64,000 bases of DNA from Jilunia laotingensis (GTDB lineage: Bacteria > Bacteroidota > Bacteroidia > Bacteroidales > Bacteroidaceae). A program made the position numbers and the translations under genes. Shown here in pieces: positions 61,567-64,000 of this stretch. The stretch spans positions 3,534,001 to 3,598,000 of the forward strand of contig NZ_JACRTF010000001.1 in assembly GCF_014385165.1 (NCBI RefSeq). The letters run 5' to 3'. The notes beneath the pieces were generated by a model. The model did no database searches and was not told where the DNA came from. It worked only from the letters and a program-made list of their open reading frames with translations. Positions within the stretch are counted from its first letter, which is position 1. Every line of letters starts with the position of its first letter.

Positions 61567-63630
61567 ATGAAAAATTTATTTTCCACCAGCCTGTTAATGC
61601 TGGTCTTCAGCTCTATTCTATTGTTGAGTTGTACAGATAACGAGTTAGTACCTGGAAATTCTGACCCTTTTGAACCGGAGAAAGATGTAGAGTTTCCATT
61701 TAAATTTTCTGAAATAGACTACACTACGGATAACACTTACTATCTGCTCAATGATAACGAACCTTCCGAGATTTATTTCAATCAGGCCGAACGTAGTTTT
61801 AAGGTAAACGAACCTTTACAGATTTCAATGACAGACGATCACTATTTTCAATTCCGTTTCTATTGTCCACGAGCCATTACGGATCTGATTGTCTGGGCAA
61901 GGATAGAGGGCTATGATGAGGAGTTCAGATTTGCAGAGTTTTCTAAAATTATGCCTTTGCAACAGTTTCGCATCCATATCCCTTTTGCTACCGAGGATAT
62001 TACGGCATATACCCGTAGTGGGAAACGTATTAAGATCATGCGCAATCCTCATTTGAGTAGCACCAATATCTCTTTCGAGATAGAATGTAACAATCCGGTC
62101 TATAAGATGATGACTGGGGTGAAGCCCAGATGGAAAATCTACTTCGGTAACTACCAAGGTGGTAACTGGTTGTCCATGAAACCTGTTCATACCCGTGAAG
62201 CGGTCGCTATGGCTTTGAATATGGCAGCGATGTATTCCACAACGGAGTTTGAACAACAACTGGAAGAGAAGCGGGGAACATTTATAGAAAGTGGTAATAA
62301 AGTGGATATAGACGAGTTGAAACGGCGTATCATGAATCTTTCCGGTTTGCGGTTCGGCCTTGTGGACGGTAACGTCACCGGACTGGGAGGTGGCGAGACA
62401 TTTGGTCTTGTAGAGTATGCCTACCTGACAATGTATGCGGATGATTCCGGTCCGGTCACAACCCCTTTTCACGAACTGGCCCATTGCTTGGGCTACAGCC
62501 ACAACGGGAACATGACTTATGGGGATGGATGGACACCGTTCTGTCAGGAGTTGTTTGTCGAGTTGGGAAGGCAAAAGAAACTGCCTGTCTATTCAAGACG
62601 TTTTTTGCATTCCAGAAAGACATTGGGCGGTAATCCTTATGCTACATCGCGTTTCCCTTTTGAGAATGATCCGGAGTTGGATGCTTTGGACGGTGGACTT
62701 TCTCCGCTAAAAGGAGAGTCGGACACCGGTGGTAATGATGGTACGGAACTGTCTCTGAAACTGGATTACACGGCTGTTCCTGGGGCTACGGCTTCTACTT
62801 TTATTCCCAAAGATGTATATGTTTACGGTAATGAAATGTATGTTGCCAATGAAGCGAACGGGAACTTCAGTATCGAGGTGTTTGAAATATCGAATGAGAA
62901 TGTGAAGCATATACATACCATTAAAGAATGGCAGGGGAAAGAGGGGATGGAAACATTTGCTAAGGCTCCTAATGGGATCGTACGGGCTAACGGTAAACTT
63001 TATGTAACCCATGAGGGCAACCGTACGGAAATATTCGATGCATCCACTTACCAGTTCATCAATCATATCGGCAACGGAAATTGGGGAACCGGTGGCAACC
63101 AGACCGTGCATGCCTATGATGTGACTGTGGCTCGCGGGCTTGTCTTGATTCGTGATAAACGTTATGTCGATGTGGTCGAGGAATCGATGGTACAGTCCGG
63201 AAATACGATGTATGTGTACGCCCGTTCGGAAAATCTTGACGAGAGAAACGGAACATTCGGAATGGCGGTTGACGAGCAAAACGGACTGCTTTATGTCACG
63301 CACTGGAGTAGCAAACGGATTGATGTTTTGAATTTGGCTGACGTACGGGAAGGAGTGACTTGGAAACGCTCATCGAACTTTTCGTATAAGAACAGTCCAT
63401 ATTCCTTGGATTTCTATGAAGGAGATCTGTTCGTGAGTTCCAACGGTGCCGAGAAATTCTGCAAGGTGAATCCCCGAACCGGAGAGATCATAAAGGATTA
63501 TACAACAGTTGGAGAGATAACATTGAGTTCGCCTGAGAAATTCTGTATCAGACGGAATACATTGTTCATTGTGGAACGTGCCGCTGGCCGGCAATGTGTA
63601 TATGCAATCCCGATGAGCCGCTTGAAGTAA
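61567..63630 (+). CDS. Lipoprotein with zinc-metalloprotease and beta-propeller-like domains
   Basis: A 687-residue lipoprotein (lipobox LLSC near residue 22). Residues about 40-200 are beta-rich (ITDLIVWARIEGYDEEFRFA). A metzincin-like zinc site HELAHCLGYSH lies near residues 302-312, with a Met downstream (NMTYGDGW). From about residue 410 come repeats of propeller type (DVYVYGNEMYVANEANGNFS, GLLYVTHWSSKRIDVLNLAD, GDLFVSSNGAEKFCKVNPRT). Probably a surface protein that binds and cuts a host or matrix protein (inference). No family name is certain. A second propeller-like lipoprotein follows. Confidence 0.8.
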   Translation: MKNLFSTSLLMLVFSSILLLSCTDNELVPGNSDPFEPEKDVEFPFKFSEIDYTTDNTYYLLNDNEPSEIYFNQAERSFKVNEPLQISMTDDHYFQFRFYCPRAITDLIVWARIEGYDEEFRFAEFSKIMPLQQFRIHIPFATEDITAYTRSGKRIKIMRNPHLSSTNISFEIECNNPVYKMMTGVKPRWKIYFGNYQGGNWLSMKPVHTREAVAMALNMAAMYSTTEFEQQLEEKRGTFIESGNKVDIDELKRRIMNLSGLRFGLVDGNVTGLGGGETFGLVEYAYLTMYADDSGPVTTPFHELAHCLGYSHNGNMTYGDGWTPFCQELFVELGRQKKLPVYSRRFLHSRKTLGGNPYATSRFPFENDPELDALDGGLSPLKGESDTGGNDGTELSLKLDYTAVPGATASTFIPKDVYVYGNEMYVANEANGNFSIEVFEISNENVKHIHTIKEWQGKEGMETFAKAPNGIVRANGKLYVTHEGNRTEIFDASTYQFINHIGNGNWGTGGNQTVHAYDVTVARGLVLIRDKRYVDVVEESMVQSGNTMYVYARSENLDERNGTFGMAVDEQNGLLYVTHWSSKRIDVLNLADVREGVTWKRSSNFSYKNSPYSLDFYEGDLFVSSNGAEKFCKVNPRTGEIIKDYTTVGEITLSSPEKFCIRRNTLFIVERAAGRQCVYAIPMSRLK

Positions 63631-63662
63631 TTAGAAGTAGAACTATAAAATCAGAAGTAATT

Positions 63663-64000
63663 ATGAAAATATATATATGGATGTTGATCGTGTTGGGTGG
63701 AGTCATGCTATCTCAGTGCAGCAGTGACAATTTTGAAACGGAACTGACTAACTCTTTTGCCGGTGATAATTCCGATGGGAAAGAAGATGATAAGTATACG
63801 AGTTATTGGTATTATTCTTATGAAGCCGTCCAGTTGCTTACTGCGGAAACACTGGGGCTGAAGGAGGAATTTAACCCTTTTACGACAACCCATCTGGGAG
63901 ATACGCTTTTTGTAGCCAATCTTGTTGATAACAGCTTGTTGCTTATTGACTTGAGGACTAATCAAGTGATGCGGACGTTGCGAACATGGGACTTCAACGG
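63663..64000 (+). CDS. Propeller-like lipoprotein, partial at the right edge
   Basis: The ATG at 63663, 32 bases after the preceding stop, opens a frame that runs off the window. Residues 1-19 are a lipoprotein signal (MKIYIWMLIVLGGVMLSQCS, lipobox LSQC). A low-complexity acidic linker (DNSDGKEDDKY) is followed by a strand pattern (GDTLFVANLVDNSLLLIDLR, TNQVMRTL) like the first blade of an NHL/YncE-type propeller and like the C-terminal part of the protein before it. It is probably cotranscribed with that gene. Confidence 0.75.
   Translation, partial: MKIYIWMLIVLGGVMLSQCSSDNFETELTNSFAGDNSDGKEDDKYTSYWYYSYEAVQLLTAETLGLKEEFNPFTTTHLGDTLFVANLVDNSLLLIDLRTNQVMRTLRTWDFN

Noticed and set aside
61825..62574. 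249-codon minus-strand frame
   Set aside because: Antisense to the metalloprotease lipoprotein with its HExxHxxGxxH site; no signal or motif.

Overview
The window reads as chromosome from a gut-type Bacteroidales bacterium, most likely Parabacteroides or Bacteroides. The support is: promoters of the Bacteroidetes type (-7 box TAnnTTTG) in front of most transcription units; FimA/Mfa-type fimbrillin genes; DUF4248 genes beside an HU-like protein and a small amidase; pyruvate phosphate dikinase; and a thiSEGC-HF thiamine operon under a TPP riboswitch. No rRNA or tRNA gene was recognised. The species was not determined.

Layout. 1-4080: the 3' end of a class 1 CRISPR-Cas locus (end of an effector gene, cas7-like, cas4, cas1, cas2) and an array of nine identical repeats followed by three increasingly decayed ones. 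4152-7183: a MATE exporter and a B12-binding radical SAM protein. 7184-23540: a large electrophile/redox-stress cluster, nearly all on the minus strand, with four aldo/keto reductases, an SDR, two exported CMD-cupin proteins, two lipid-anchored flavodoxins, a flavin-reductase/ABM lipoprotein, a tautomerase, a metal-dependent hydrolase, an acetyltransferase and three AraC-type regulators. It also carries several deletion scars and pseudogenes. 23570-32306: a PAP2-phosphatase outer-membrane protein, a two-component system and an RND tripartite pump. 32572-39544: two small paralogous lipoproteins, two RNA-modifying enzymes, ppdK and an outer-membrane protein. 39709-45925: the thiamine operon, interrupted by a four-helix-bundle gene cassette. 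46316-53839: flavodoxin and a replication/recombination module (DnaB-like helicase, putative loader, DUF4248 genes, tyrosine recombinase, Rpn-type nuclease, HU, amidase). 54007-61344: a fimbrial operon. 61567-64000: a metalloprotease-propeller lipoprotein and the start of a second propeller-like lipoprotein.

How the parts work together. The redox cluster appears wired by two promoter-proximal elements. Type 1 has the core GAGCCTYRCARCAAAG, always 20 nt upstream of the -7 box, and occurs four times, including in front of the first AraC gene. Type 2 has a GTAKAY...TATAC-like core, always 18 nt upstream of the -7 box, and occurs three times, including in the divergent promoter of the second AraC gene. 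A third shared architecture, CAAA direct repeats 11 bp apart and 8 nt upstream of the -7 box, precedes both the RND pump operon and the PAP2 gene and suggests control by the OmpR-type regulator between them. These regulons, the decaying gene chimeras between them, the cassette inside the thiamine operon, and a palindrome present in opposite orientations at both ends of a 3.4-kb block next to a tyrosine recombinase are the observations most worth following.
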